Part shown: positions 34,887-44,048 of the stretch, one piece after another
How positions within the stretch are numbered: position 1 is the stretch's first letter
How the letters are laid out: each line of letters opens with the position of its first letter
Made by a program: the position numbers and the translations under genes
Source of the DNA: Blastopirellula marina
GTDB taxonomy: Bacteria; Planctomycetota; Planctomycetia; Pirellulales; Pirellulaceae
Direction of reading: 5' to 3'
Length of the DNA stretch: 64,000 nucleotides
Assembly: GCF_002967715.1 (NCBI RefSeq)
Contig: NZ_PUIA01000069.1
Coordinates: 124,001 to 188,000, forward strand
The notes under the pieces: generated by a model
Seen by the model: the letters and a program-made list of their open reading frames with translations, nothing else
Told to the model about the DNA's origin: nothing
The model's database searches: none

Positions 34887-36206
34887 TTAGTCGTTGCCGG
34901 CCACAACCGTGAAGTAGCTTCCCACAACCAGGTCAAAGTACTCTGGCCGCATCTCCATCGGAAAGCCTTTATAGACGCAATAATTGCGGATTTGCGTCAG
35001 AAGGTCACGCGGCTGGCAGCGTCGTAGAGGACGCTTGGTTGGCGTGTAATGCTTATCGATCAGATGCGTTACCGAATCTTCGTCATAGCGACAACCGAAT
35101 TGCTTTGTGAAGATCTGAAACAGCTTGTGGAACTCTTCTTGCGAAGCATCTTCGATTTCGATCTTGTACGGAATACGACGCAGGAAGGCATCGTCGGTCA
35201 GGTCCGATGGCTCCAGGTTGGTCGAGAAGATAATTAACTGCTCGAACGGCACCTGTATCTTTTTACCATTAGGCAATGCCAGGTAGTCGACTCGGTTTTC
35301 CAGCGGAACAATCCAGCGATTCAACAGTTCCTGCGGCTGCATACGCTGACGTCCAAAGTCGTCGATCAGCAGGCTGCCACAATTGCTTTTCATCTGCAGC
35401 GGAGCCTCGCAGATGTTGTTGATCGGGTCGAACCGGATTTCGAGGCTATCCATGGTGAGTTCACCACCGACAACCACCGTCGGGCGCTGAATCTTGATCC
35501 AGCGATGGTCGAAGTTGTCGTTCTTGATGATGCTGTTTTCCTGCTGATCGACCGTCTCGTGGAACGCGGCATCAAACAGCTTGATGTACTGGCCATCTTC
35601 CACAACGGTCCGCGGAATCCAGATCTCTTGCCCGTAACAGGCCGTAATCCGCTTGGCCAGCGTCGTTTTGCCGTTGCCTGGGGCACCGTATAGGAAAAGA
35701 CCAGCCCCGGAATTCACAGCCGGTCCCAATCGATCGAACATGCCTGGCTCGACGGAAAGCCCCTCGAACGCACGACGCAGGTCTTCCTCTTTCGGGGTCT
35801 CGTTACGTACCGACTGGGCTTCGACCGAGGTGATATAGTCGTCCAGCGATACCGGGGCCGGGCCGAAGTAGGCACACGAATGCATGTAGGTTTGAGCCCG
35901 GGAACGCCCCTGGTCGGTCAGGGTATAGGTGTAGTCATTCAGCGGAGCCGAGCCGCAGTGGGTGATCAACTGCCGCGTCCGAAGCGAGGTCAGCAAACCC
36001 TCGACAATGCCAAACGGCAGGCAGATATGCTCGGCCGTCTTCCGGCCGCTCAGCGATCCAATGTTCAGATACAGCTTGAGGATGATCGACTCAATCAGTG
36101 TCGGGGATAACTGAGTGTCCTCTAAGGTCTTGGGTTCTTCAGGACGAAATCCATCATCCGCTAGCAAAGCCGCAAGAAGACCTGACTTAAGTTCGGTACC
36201 GGACAT
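34887..36206 (-). CDS. AAA+ ATPase with N-terminal winged-helix domain
   Basis: A 439-residue protein from ATG 36206; upstream in-frame codons look non-coding. Residues about 35-105 form a winged-helix-like domain ('IILKLYLNIG', 'TAEHICLPFGIVEGLLTSL', 'YTLTDQGRSRA'). The AAA+ core has Walker A 'GAPGNGKTT' (174-182), Walker B 'GSLLIDDFGRQ' and sensor-1 'LIIFSTN' with Arg finger-like 'DAFLRRIPYKI'. A helical lid and 'RPLRRCQPRDLL' region complete it. This architecture is common in Planctomycetota and is often annotated simply as ATPase. Substrate unknown. It closes the signalling cluster that begins with the kinase-tubulin gene, but it could be independent. Confidence 0.88.
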   Translation of the reverse strand: MSGTELKSGLLAALLADDGFRPEEPKTLEDTQLSPTLIESIILKLYLNIGSLSGRKTAEHICLPFGIVEGLLTSLRTRQLITHCGSAPLNDYTYTLTDQGRSRAQTYMHSCAYFGPAPVSLDDYITSVEAQSVRNETPKEEDLRRAFEGLSVEPGMFDRLGPAVNSGAGLFLYGAPGNGKTTLAKRITACYGQEIWIPRTVVEDGQYIKLFDAAFHETVDQQENSIIKNDNFDHRWIKIQRPTVVVGGELTMDSLEIRFDPINNICEAPLQMKSNCGSLLIDDFGRQRMQPQELLNRWIVPLENRVDYLALPNGKKIQVPFEQLIIFSTNLEPSDLTDDAFLRRIPYKIEIEDASQEEFHKLFQIFTKQFGCRYDEDSVTHLIDKHYTPTKRPLRRCQPRDLLTQIRNYCVYKGFPMEMRPEYFDLVVGSYFTVVAGND

Positions 36207-36557
36207 AGTTATGACTTCTGCAATGTTTGATGGCGACTGAAAGATTCGCGCATAGGGGCGCACGACACTGAAAAAGTGTAGGATGCGAGGCACAATCGGC
36301 CCCGAATTACTGAGTTTTTTCGGTCAATTTCTAAAAAGTTGAAAATGCCAATCACCCGCTAGCGCCCTGGCATTTTTACGCCTCATAACAATATCCCAAG
36401 CCAAACTTCGCGCTAGCAATCAACATGTGGTGTCTTATGACCTAGACTTTCTCGTGTGACGATAATAATAGGTGCAACAGACGCGCAGGTTCATATTTCT
36501 TGCCGAGCCCATTCATGGTAGGTTCTGCAAATCACTAACTCACGCGAGTCAAAAGCC

Positions 36558-36752
36558 ATGGCCAACGAAAAAGCCAAACTGCTGTTAGAGAATTCGAGCG
36601 ATTACTTCGAGCGAATTTCCGCCATCCAATCTGCCCTGCAATTGGGGATGCCGATGGAGGAGATCGAAGACTACCTCGACTGGCTGCGACTACTTCGCGC
36701 CGAGAAGTGCGAGATGGCAGCCGCTGGTTCCACGAGCACGTCGGGAATCTAG
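36558..36752 (+). CDS. Small acidic helical protein
   Basis: A 64-residue cytoplasmic protein, mostly predicted helix, with 'YFERISAIQSALQLGMPMEEIEDYLDWLRLL' as its ordered core (shown as pattern of two amphipathic helices) and a Ser/Thr-rich tail. No known family recognised. Codon use matches neighbouring genes. It stands alone. Confidence rests on composition only. Confidence 0.6.
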   Translation: MANEKAKLLLENSSDYFERISAIQSALQLGMPMEEIEDYLDWLRLLRAEKCEMAAAGSTSTSGI

Positions 36753-36814
36753 TCGACCGGGGGCTGGAGAGAAACGGCCCTCAGAAAAAATCCTTCTGCC
36801 ACATGCCTGGCTGG

Positions 36815-36994
36815 CTACTGCCCCAGCTTCTTTAGCATCTCGATTGCTTGTCGAGCATTCTGCATCCCGCCAATCCGCTGAATGAACAATTGAACTCCCA
36901 GCAGTTCACTCGGTGATAGCAGGTCTTGCCCATATTCCATCAGGATTTCAAGCTCATGGGCAGGCAGGTTTTCGATCTCGACTCTTGAAAGCAT
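36815..36994 (-). CDS. Small 59-residue protein, unknown
   Basis: ATG at 36994 to a TAG stop at 36815-36817. The protein is helical and well balanced: 'MLSRVEIENLPAHELEILME' then 'YGQDLLSPSELLGVQLFIQ' and 'RIGGMQNARQAIEMLKKLGQ'. It is convergent with the 64-residue gene. Composition and lack of rare residues favour a real gene over chance, but no family is recognised and the ribosome site is weak. Confidence 0.5.
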   Translation of the reverse strand: MLSRVEIENLPAHELEILMEYGQDLLSPSELLGVQLFIQRIGGMQNARQAIEMLKKLGQ

Positions 36995-37346
36995 GAATGT
37001 ATCCGATCCGTATCCAAATCCTTAGCAGCAACTAACGTGATGTATCGGAACGAAACTGCTCGGTGGTTAGTACTGGGACACCCGCTTCGCCCCTGAAACA
37101 TCAGATTCTCAAGGGTTGATGGCCACTTATCGGACTGATCGGTAAAACCTGTGCTTCCTGATAGCACGCCTGCAAAGCGTGGGAGCATTCCAGGCCCCTT
37201 GCATTCGCTCTTTACCGCTTTTGTGGTCTGTCCTGCATCGTTGAATTAACCACTCCAACCCTACCATATCCACCTTGCGGTGCCTGGGCCGGGCCACTAC
37301 GATTGCCGCCCGCTGATTCTCTCCGTTCTGAAAGGATGCTGTCGAC
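36995..37346. other. Intergenic gap before the methyltransferase gene
   Basis: 352 bases with no plausible coding frame. AAGGA near 37335 is the ribosome site of the next gene. No repeat or strong promoter was seen. Confidence 0.4.
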
Positions 37347-38240
37347 GTGAGTTCCCCTGAAGTCTTAGGCCAGTTTATTCCGCTGCACTATCACTATGAC
37401 ATGCTTCGCGACAACTACCGCATGACCTCGTTTCAGCAGGCCATTGCAGAAACGGTTCGTCCCGGCATGACCGTCGTCGACCTGGGAGGAGGCACCGGCG
37501 TTCTATCCTATTTCGCCGCCATGGAAGGGGCCAAGGTTTACTACGTCGAGCGAAATCCCGAGCTCGTCGAAGTGGCTCGCCGGTTTCTGCGGATGAACAA
37601 AGTCGAAGATCGCGTAACCATCGTCCATCAAGATGCTGCCACGTTTGTCCCCCCGGAACCGGTCGACGTGGTGACCTGCGAGATGCTGCACGTCGGTCTG
37701 GTGCGCGAGAAGCAAACGGCCGTGATCGAGGCTTTCAAGCAGAATTACACCCAAAAACACGGTTCCAAGCTGCCTCGCTTCATTCCCGAAGCTACCATTC
37801 TGGCGATTCAGCCGGTGATGCAGGCCTATCAGTTTGCTGGCTTCCACGCTCCGGTTCCACTGTTTCAGCCCCCCTCGGCCGAGGTCGCCGGCACCCAGGA
37901 ACTCGGTTTGCCAGCCGTCTACCAGACAGTAATCTATGACGAAACCTATGCACACGAGGTCTCCTGGCAGGGGATCCTGACGATGCAACACGCCGGCACG
38001 CTCAATGCCTGGCGATTGGTCACCAAGAACGTGCTATCAGTACTGATCGAAAAGCAATCCGAAGTTTGCTGGCACAATCAGTACCTCGTCGTGCCGCTGC
38101 TCGAACCGATCGAGGTCGAGCCAGGCGATCGGGTCGAAGTACAGATTCAGTACGCTTACTGCACGGAACTGTCTGATCTCTGGAGTGGCATTTCTCAGCA
38201 TGTCGCTCCCCAAACAATGGTTCGACGAGTTTCGGCCTAG
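37347..38240 (+). CDS. Class I SAM methyltransferase, protein-arginine-methyltransferase-like
   Basis: A 297-residue protein with a GTG start and AAGGA about 10 bases upstream. The Rossmann-fold SAM-binding motif is 'VVDLGGGTGVLSYFAAMEGAKVYYVERNP' (core VxDLGGGTG, acidic E at strand 2). 'VDVVTCEMLHVGL' occupies the place of the PRMT double-E loop (SE.M.Y.L). The C-terminal half (about 150-297) is a beta-rich region like the PRMT barrel ('VEPGDRVEVQIQYAY'). Bacterial members of this superfamily have mostly unknown substrates. No operon partner is evident. Confidence 0.82.
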   Translation: MSSPEVLGQFIPLHYHYDMLRDNYRMTSFQQAIAETVRPGMTVVDLGGGTGVLSYFAAMEGAKVYYVERNPELVEVARRFLRMNKVEDRVTIVHQDAATFVPPEPVDVVTCEMLHVGLVREKQTAVIEAFKQNYTQKHGSKLPRFIPEATILAIQPVMQAYQFAGFHAPVPLFQPPSAEVAGTQELGLPAVYQTVIYDETYAHEVSWQGILTMQHAGTLNAWRLVTKNVLSVLIEKQSEVCWHNQYLVVPLLEPIEVEPGDRVEVQIQYAYCTELSDLWSGISQHVAPQTMVRRVSA

Positions 38241-38284
38241 TCCCAAGTTCGCCTGGTATCGATTATTTCGATTATGAAGGGGAC

Positions 38285-38310
38285 ACGCATCGCTCGATGT
38301 AACGATGCGT
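38285..38310. repeat. Inverted repeat after the methyltransferase gene
   Basis: ACGCATCG (38285-38292) pairs perfectly with CGATGCGT (38303-38310). No T-run follows, so it is a hairpin of uncertain role, perhaps a Rho-dependent or weak terminator. Confidence 0.4.
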
Positions 38311-38438
38311 CAATGGACATCGTGTTGATCTGACCTAGGGTTTCTTAGCTTTCCCGCTTCGCGGATGGTCCTGAACTGCGCATCAGGCATGCCGAAGCGA
38401 TGGATTAGAGCCGCAACCCTTTCAGATCGACGTATACA

Positions 38439-39932
38439 ATGACCGCGAATCGACCGGGGATATTCGCCCTCTTTACCTGGTTATGCCCCATCGTATTGGG
38501 ACTAACGCTGGTAGCCATATCGACTGCAACCATCCTGGATCAGGCCGGAGCATCGCTTCCCGTGATCCTGGCTCTTGTTGGCGTTGCGATTGCAATGGTT
38601 GTGAGCATCGCTCAAAGAGCATCGTACCGGCAGCTCTCTCAGAACCTGTACATTCAGTTGGAAAAGCTGTCCGCCATGTCAACCGATGACCTGGACCCCG
38701 AGCGTTTCCAGCAACAGCTCCGCCAGGCGAATCTCTCGGACCGTGCCCAGCGGATTCTAACCGAGATCTATCAGTCGATTGACCAAGACCGCGAAAAGAT
38801 CTACGAGTTCCAGCAGAAATCTGCCAGCAGTGAAGTCAGAGCACATCTGGCCGAAACCCGTACCGCACAAATCAATTGGGTTATCGAAGGGCTGACCGAG
38901 CCTGTTTTGATGGTCAATCAATACGGTGAAATCACCCTGAAGAACTCCGCCGCAATCAAGCTACTGGGGCTGAAGGATGTTGCCGAGGGAACGCCCCTGG
39001 AAAAAGGGCTCCACTGCGAATCGCTCGTGCAGCTATTGCATGAAACCCGTCGTCGCAAGCTGAAATCGACCCGCCTGGCTGAGATCGAGCTGGAAGATCC
39101 CGACAATGAAAAACACTGGTACCGCGTCACGGTGAACACCGTCTCCGAAGGCGAGCACGAAGGGGCCTCGGAATCAGGCTTCGGGGCCGTCGCCGTCATG
39201 CGAGACATCAGCGGCTACAAAGCCATCCAGCGCCGCAACGCCGAGTTCGTCTCGGCCGTCAGTCACGAAATGAAGACCCCGCTCGCCGGTATCAAGGCCT
39301 ACACCGAGCTTCTCGCCGATGGAGAAGCGGAAGACGAAGAAACGCGAGACGAGTTCCTCGGCGTGATCAGCGGCCAGGCCGATCGCCTGCAGCGACTGAT
39401 CGACAACCTATTGAACCTGGCTCGCATCGAAGCTGGCGTAGTGAGCGTCAGCAAGAAGCCACGTTCGCTCAACGACCTGCTCGACGAAGCCGCGGCCATC
39501 GTTCAGCCAACCGCCGAACAGAAGCATATCACCCTCAAGGTCGAACTCAGCCCGATGTACCTGGGCGTGCTGGCCGATCGCGATATGATCCTGCAAGCCG
39601 CGATCAACCTCCTTTCCAATGCCATCAAATACACGCCCGATGGCGGTAACGTCACGCTCCGCAGCCGCATGTCAGACCGTGAAGTTCACTTCGAGGTCGA
39701 AGACACCGGCGTCGGTCTGAGCCCGGAAGACTGCGAAATGGTCTTCGAGAAGTTCTACCGCGTGAAGAAAGACCAGAAGATGGCCTCAGGCACCGGCCTG
39801 GGACTTCCGCTGGCCAAGCACATTGTCGAAGACGTCCATAGTGGAACGCTCACCGTCAAAAGCGAACTGGGCAAGGGAAGCACGTTCATGATTGCCCTCC
39901 CCACCGTTCAAGTGATCGAACACGCGAGCTAA
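38439..39932 (+). CDS. Sensor histidine kinase (PhoR-like)
   Basis: A 497-residue membrane kinase. Two N-terminal helices (about 10-30 and 40-58) have almost no periplasmic loop between them. A charged helical linker (60-140) and a PAS domain (about 143-260; 'VIEGLTEPVLMVNQYGEITLKNSAA' shortened) follow. The HisKA domain has 'SHEMKTPLAGIK' with phospho-acceptor H276. The ATPase domain has N-box 'NLLSNAIKYTP', G1 'DTGVGL' and G2 'GTGLGLPLAKHI'. It is the first gene of a five-gene run: receiver (37 bases), STAS (15), PilB-like (18) and PilC-like (13). It therefore probably controls the pilus/secretion machine encoded behind it. Confidence 0.93.
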   Translation: MTANRPGIFALFTWLCPIVLGLTLVAISTATILDQAGASLPVILALVGVAIAMVVSIAQRASYRQLSQNLYIQLEKLSAMSTDDLDPERFQQQLRQANLSDRAQRILTEIYQSIDQDREKIYEFQQKSASSEVRAHLAETRTAQINWVIEGLTEPVLMVNQYGEITLKNSAAIKLLGLKDVAEGTPLEKGLHCESLVQLLHETRRRKLKSTRLAEIELEDPDNEKHWYRVTVNTVSEGEHEGASESGFGAVAVMRDISGYKAIQRRNAEFVSAVSHEMKTPLAGIKAYTELLADGEAEDEETRDEFLGVISGQADRLQRLIDNLLNLARIEAGVVSVSKKPRSLNDLLDEAAAIVQPTAEQKHITLKVELSPMYLGVLADRDMILQAAINLLSNAIKYTPDGGNVTLRSRMSDREVHFEVEDTGVGLSPEDCEMVFEKFYRVKKDQKMASGTGLGLPLAKHIVEDVHSGTLTVKSELGKGSTFMIALPTVQVIEHAS

Positions 39933-39969
39933 TCGCGAAACAACATCGAAGAAAGGAAGAGCCGTACCC

Positions 39970-40371
39970 ATGCCCGTCAAAGTTCTGATTGCCGACGACG
40001 AGATGCACATCCTGCGTGCCGCTGAGTTCAAACTGAAACGCAGTGGCTTCGACGTGACCTGTGTGGAAGATGGCCAGGAAGCCTGGGAGGCCATTCAGCA
40101 GGAACGGCCTGATATCTTGATCACCGACTTTCACATGCCGCGGATGGATGGCCTGGCACTGTGCCGCACGATTCGCTCCCATAGCGAAACGGCCGACCTG
40201 CCGATCATCATGCTAACGGCCAAAGGCTACGATCTTTCCGGCGACGATGGAACTTCCGAACTGAACATCGCGGCCGTTTTGGCCAAACCCTTCAGCCCCC
40301 GCGGCCTGGTGCAGTGCATTCAAGAGATCCTGGAAACCGGCAAGTTCGTACCCGGCGTCGCTACCTTTTAG
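39970..40371 (+). CDS. Single-domain response regulator
   Basis: A 133-residue stand-alone receiver with acidic pair D9-D10, phospho-acceptor D53 ('LITDFHMPRMDG'), 'IMLTAKGYD' and 'LAKPFSPRGL' (Lys-Pro). No DNA-binding output domain is present, so it should act by protein contact. It is encoded 37 bases after the histidine kinase, its likely partner, and 15 bases before the STAS gene. A typical CheY/Spo0F-like role in a phosphorelay is inference. Confidence 0.92.
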   Translation: MPVKVLIADDEMHILRAAEFKLKRSGFDVTCVEDGQEAWEAIQQERPDILITDFHMPRMDGLALCRTIRSHSETADLPIIMLTAKGYDLSGDDGTSELNIAAVLAKPFSPRGLVQCIQEILETGKFVPGVATF

Positions 40372-40386
40372 CAGTACAAACAGCTT

Positions 40387-40713
40387 ATGAAACTGTCGAC
40401 TGAAATCTTTGGCGCTGTCATGGTGGTCCACACCCCGGAAGAACTCGGCGAGGACCAGGCCGACAACGTGCGCGCGTTTCTCGAATCACGTGAACGCAAC
40501 AAGCTGATCGTCGATCTCGATGGCACCGAAACGATCGACAGTGTCGGCCTCGAAATACTACTCGACGTGCAGGATACCCTGCGCGAGAAAGGGGGCGATC
40601 TGCGAATCGCGACCACCAACTACGCCAATCGCAAGATCCTGGAAGTCACCCGGCTCGATTCGATGCTGGAAGTCTTCGATAGCGTTATCGATGCCGTTAA
40701 GAGCTTCGCCTAA
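40387..40713 (+). CDS. STAS-domain protein (anti-sigma-factor-antagonist type)
   Basis: A 108-residue protein made of one STAS domain. The conserved region 'VDLDGTETIDSVGLEILLDV' contains S52, equivalent to the serine phosphorylated by anti-sigma kinases in SpoIIAA/RsbV. No partner kinase/phosphatase of the SpoIIAB or SpoIIE type is in the window. Located between the receiver and the pilus ATPase genes, it may relay kinase/receiver status to the machine. Confidence 0.9.
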   Translation: MKLSTEIFGAVMVVHTPEELGEDQADNVRAFLESRERNKLIVDLDGTETIDSVGLEILLDVQDTLREKGGDLRIATTNYANRKILEVTRLDSMLEVFDSVIDAVKSFA

Positions 40714-40731
40714 GCGGAAAGAAAGGATGCC

Positions 40732-42462
40732 ATGGAATCGATGATGAACCCCACGACCAGCGCCCCGCCTCGGCTTGGCAATCTCTTGATCCGCCGCGGG
40801 TACGTGACGGTCGAACAGCTCGAACAAGCACTCGCCTATCAGAAATTGCGAGGGCAAGGCAAACTGCTGGGTGAAATCCTGGTCGAGCTCGAGTTTTGCT
40901 CCGAAGATCACGTCATCGAGTGCCTGGCTACCGAATACGGCGTACCCCATGCGCGTCTGGAAGCTCGCCTGTACGACCCCAAGGTGGTCGACTTGCTGCC
41001 GCGCGAGTACATCGAAAAGCACGGCATCTTTCCGCTGTTCAAGATTCGCGGGGTGCTGAGTGTTGCCCTGTCGGAACTGTCGAACCTGTTCTTGATCGAA
41101 GAGATCAAGACACAAACCCGACTCCAGGTGCAAATCGTCGCGGCGTCGTCCAAAGACATTCGCCGCATGATCTCGCAGTTGCCGGACTCGCGGGTCTTCG
41201 TCATCGACGACATCATCGAAGACAACAACGAGACCGAAGTCACGCTGATCGAAGACGCGATCGAAGATATTGGCGACGTCGAAGAAATCGCCGGCCAGTC
41301 TCCGGTGATCCGCCTGGTAAACTACGTCGTTTACAACGCGGTCAAGGAAGGGGCAAGCGATATTCACATCGAGCCAGCCGAACGCTGCATGCGGGTTCGC
41401 TACCGTATCGACGGCAAGCTGCATAAGTCGCTCGAGGTGCCGATTCACTTGCTCAACGCGGTGAGCAGCCGTATCAAGATTATGGCCGGACTCGACATCA
41501 GCGAACGCCGCTTGCCGCAAGACGGCCGCGTGAACGTGATGCTCGACTCGCGCAAGATCGACCTTCGTGTGAGCACCTTCCCCGGCAATCGGGGCGAAAA
41601 GACGGTGATTCGTGTTCTCGACACGAAGAAAGTCACGCTCGTTCTCAAGAACCTCGGTTTCGCCGAAGACATTCTCACGCGGCTCTCGGCCAACGTGCAT
41701 GCTCCTAACGGGATCGTCCTGGTTACCGGCCCGACCGGTAGCGGTAAGTCGACGACCCTGTACGCGGCGCTCAACGAGATCGCCACCATGGAGAACAACA
41801 TCTGCACGGTCGAAGACCCAATCGAATACCACCTGCCGCTGATCAACCAGTTTCAAGTGCAGGAACGCGTCGGCCTGACGTTCTCGGTCGCTTTGCGAAC
41901 GCTTCTGCGACAAGATCCCGACGTGATCATGGTGGGTGAAATCCGCGACGAAGAGACCGGCCGAACCGCCATTCAAGCGGCCCTTACCGGTCACTTGGTG
42001 CTTAGCACGCTGCACACCAACAATGCGTTGTCGGCCGTGACGCGGCTAGTGAACATGGGTGTCGAGCCTTACCTGATTGGTGCCGCGCTCAACATGGTGC
42101 TTGCCCAGCGTCTGGTCCGCCGCATCTGCCCGAAGTGCAGCGAGTCGTACGAACCCGACCGGAACCTCCGCCGAGCCTTGGAACGCATGGGGTACGAGAT
42201 CGACTCGTTCCGCCGCGGTGTCGGTTGCCGCGCATGCCGCAACACCGGGTACAGCGGACGTATCGGCGTTCATGAACTGCTGACCATTTCGGACGAACTA
42301 CGCGACGCGATCGTCAATGGTGCTTCGCTGGCCGAGATGCGGAGGATCGCTCAAAACAATAACTCGCTGATCGGAATGCAACTGGACGGCTACCGCAAGG
42401 TGAAAGAAGGGATCACGACCGTCGAAGAAGTGATCCATGCCACCGGGGACATCGTCTATTAA
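40732..42462 (+). CDS. pilB: Type IV pilus/type II secretion assembly ATPase (PilB/GspE)
   Basis: A 576-residue cytoplasmic hexameric ATPase that powers pilin polymerisation. The N-terminal MshEN/GspE-N domain (about 10-150; 'LGNLLIRRGYVTVEQLEQAL', 'YGVPHARLE') is complete. The catalytic part has 'GASDIHIEP', Walker A 'GPTGSGKST' (333-341), Asp box 'TVEDPIEYH', Walker B 'DPDVIMVGEIRDEET' and His box 'TGHLVLSTLHTNNA'. A zinc module (CPKC, CRAC) lies near the C-terminus, as in PilB/GspE. AAAGGA precedes the ATG. It is followed after 13 bases by the PilC gene. Confidence 0.96.
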   Translation: MESMMNPTTSAPPRLGNLLIRRGYVTVEQLEQALAYQKLRGQGKLLGEILVELEFCSEDHVIECLATEYGVPHARLEARLYDPKVVDLLPREYIEKHGIFPLFKIRGVLSVALSELSNLFLIEEIKTQTRLQVQIVAASSKDIRRMISQLPDSRVFVIDDIIEDNNETEVTLIEDAIEDIGDVEEIAGQSPVIRLVNYVVYNAVKEGASDIHIEPAERCMRVRYRIDGKLHKSLEVPIHLLNAVSSRIKIMAGLDISERRLPQDGRVNVMLDSRKIDLRVSTFPGNRGEKTVIRVLDTKKVTLVLKNLGFAEDILTRLSANVHAPNGIVLVTGPTGSGKSTTLYAALNEIATMENNICTVEDPIEYHLPLINQFQVQERVGLTFSVALRTLLRQDPDVIMVGEIRDEETGRTAIQAALTGHLVLSTLHTNNALSAVTRLVNMGVEPYLIGAALNMVLAQRLVRRICPKCSESYEPDRNLRRALERMGYEIDSFRRGVGCRACRNTGYSGRIGVHELLTISDELRDAIVNGASLAEMRRIAQNNNSLIGMQLDGYRKVKEGITTVEEVIHATGDIVY

Positions 42463-42475
42463 AAAGTCGTAAGCC

Positions 42476-43672
42476 ATGCAAACGTTCGCCTATCAAGCCA
42501 AAGACAAGCTCGGGAACATTCACGACAGCTCCATCGATGCCGACAGCATGGAGGAAGCTCGTAGCGTACTCGCTAGCGATGGCTTACAGTTGCTCTCTAT
42601 CGAAGAAGAGTCATCCGGCGGGTTCTCGTTCGGCGGCAGTCGCATCACCAAGCACGACATCATCTACATGACCAGTCAGTTGTCGGTGATGATCGAAACA
42701 GGCATCAACCTTTCCACGGCGCTCGATGGCATCGCCTCGCAGGAAAAGAACGACGCGCTCAAGAAGTTGATTCTTGGCCTGAAGAAAGAGGTCGAAGGAG
42801 GCGAAGACTTCTCGTCGGTGCTGGCCAAATACCCGAAATACTTCGACCAAACGTACATCGCCTTGATTCGTGCCAGCGAACAAACTGGTCTCATGGGCGA
42901 AATGCTCGAAAAGGTCGCCGTCTACCTTCGCAAGGAAGCCGAAACCAAGGGAAAGATCCGCGCGGCACTCGCCTATCCCGCTGTCATGATCCTGCTGGCA
43001 TGTGGTGTGACGATCTTCCTGCTGACCTTTGTGCTGCCCAAGTTCGAGCCGCTGTTCAACCGCAAAGGGGTGAAACTGCCTGGGCCGACCGTCTTCATGA
43101 TGACCGCGTCCGACTTTCTGTTGAACTATTGGATGTACTGGATTCCCGCGCTCGTCGCATCCATCGTGGCCTTCTTCTTATTCAAACGAAGTGAAACGGG
43201 AAAAAAAGTCATCGATACTGTGAAGTTGAACGTCCCGATCATCGGACCGATGGTTCGCAAGGTGACCATTGCTCGAAGTCTCAATACGCTCGGCACACTG
43301 GTCCGCAGCGATGTTCCCATGCTACAGTCGTTGGAGTTGACCTCGCAGGTTTGCAACAACGCGAACTATTCGCAGCTATGGCGAAATGTGATCGATGCCG
43401 TGACTTCCGGCAGTCAGATTCACGAAAGCTTGCGCAAGAGCCAGCTCTTCCCCGCCACGATCGTGCAAATGATTGCCGCCGGCGAAGAAACGGGCCGCCT
43501 GGATGACGTGCTCGAGAAAGTGAGCACGCACTACGAACACGACGTCGATCTTTCGATCAAAACCACCACCAGCCTGATCGAGCCGATCATGATCGCCGTG
43601 ATGGGGGTCGTCGTGGGTGGGATCGCCCTGGCGCTGCTCATGCCGATCTTCTCGCTGAGCCGCAACGTCTAA
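42476..43672 (+). CDS. pilC: Inner-membrane platform protein PilC/GspF
   Basis: A 398-residue polytopic protein. Two T2SSF domains (about 65-190 and 265-390) each carry the 'LSVMIETGINLSTALDGIA' / 'LGTLVRSDVPMLQSLELTS' pattern, and three membrane helices occur (about 165-190, 218-240, 365-390). The N-terminal 'FAYQAKDKLGNIHDSSIDAD' is the usual start. It forms the platform on which the PilB hexamer drives pilin insertion. Last gene of the kinase-to-PilC run. Confidence 0.95.
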   Translation: MQTFAYQAKDKLGNIHDSSIDADSMEEARSVLASDGLQLLSIEEESSGGFSFGGSRITKHDIIYMTSQLSVMIETGINLSTALDGIASQEKNDALKKLILGLKKEVEGGEDFSSVLAKYPKYFDQTYIALIRASEQTGLMGEMLEKVAVYLRKEAETKGKIRAALAYPAVMILLACGVTIFLLTFVLPKFEPLFNRKGVKLPGPTVFMMTASDFLLNYWMYWIPALVASIVAFFLFKRSETGKKVIDTVKLNVPIIGPMVRKVTIARSLNTLGTLVRSDVPMLQSLELTSQVCNNANYSQLWRNVIDAVTSGSQIHESLRKSQLFPATIVQMIAAGEETGRLDDVLEKVSTHYEHDVDLSIKTTTSLIEPIMIAVMGVVVGGIALALLMPIFSLSRNV

Positions 43673-43865
43673 CCCGACAAGCCCTCGAACAATCCGTTGG
43701 TGGGGGCTCCACTGCTGTCAGGCAAGCGAAGAGATCACGTGACCGGCACAGCTTAACATTTTGGGCGACCTGCCAGCATCGCAGGGGCCATTTCGTCGTT
43801 CAGATCGTCCCGGCCGCTTCCGATTCTTCTACGGTCGAATCTCTTTCCTGGCTCAGGACACCCTC

Positions 43866-44045
43866 ATGAGTACTTCCGCTCGCATCGCTAATATTGTCGA
43901 CGAACTTTGTCGACGCCAGGATCAAGTTCTGAAAGAGCTGGACACCCTCGACCAGCAGATCGAGCAAGTGCTGAAGTCCCTTGCTCCCAAGCCAGAACCC
44001 GCCGCGATTCCCGTCGTCGTTCCATCCGATCGAAAAGCGGCCTAG
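43866..44045 (+). CDS. Small coiled-coil protein
   Basis: A 59-residue protein from ATG 43866 (the frame is open 35 codons upstream but those look non-coding). A single amphipathic coiled-coil helix (residues 5-40; 'IVDELCRRQDQVLKELDTLD' then 'QQIEQVLKSL') is followed by a Pro/Ala-rich tail. Convergent with the UbiB-like gene three bases away. Function unknown. Confidence 0.6.
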   Translation: MSTSARIANIVDELCRRQDQVLKELDTLDQQIEQVLKSLAPKPEPAAIPVVVPSDRKAA

Positions 44046-44048
44046 CGT

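Noticed and set aside
36940-37188. 82-codon minus-strand frame before the methyltransferase gene
   Set aside because: It overlaps the better-supported 59-residue frame and lacks natural protein composition.
40558-42015. Long (485-codon) minus-strand frame opposite pilB
   Set aside because: The plus-strand product is an unambiguous PilB/GspE ATPase; the antisense frame is a by-product of codon bias and has His/Asp/Arg-rich unnatural composition.
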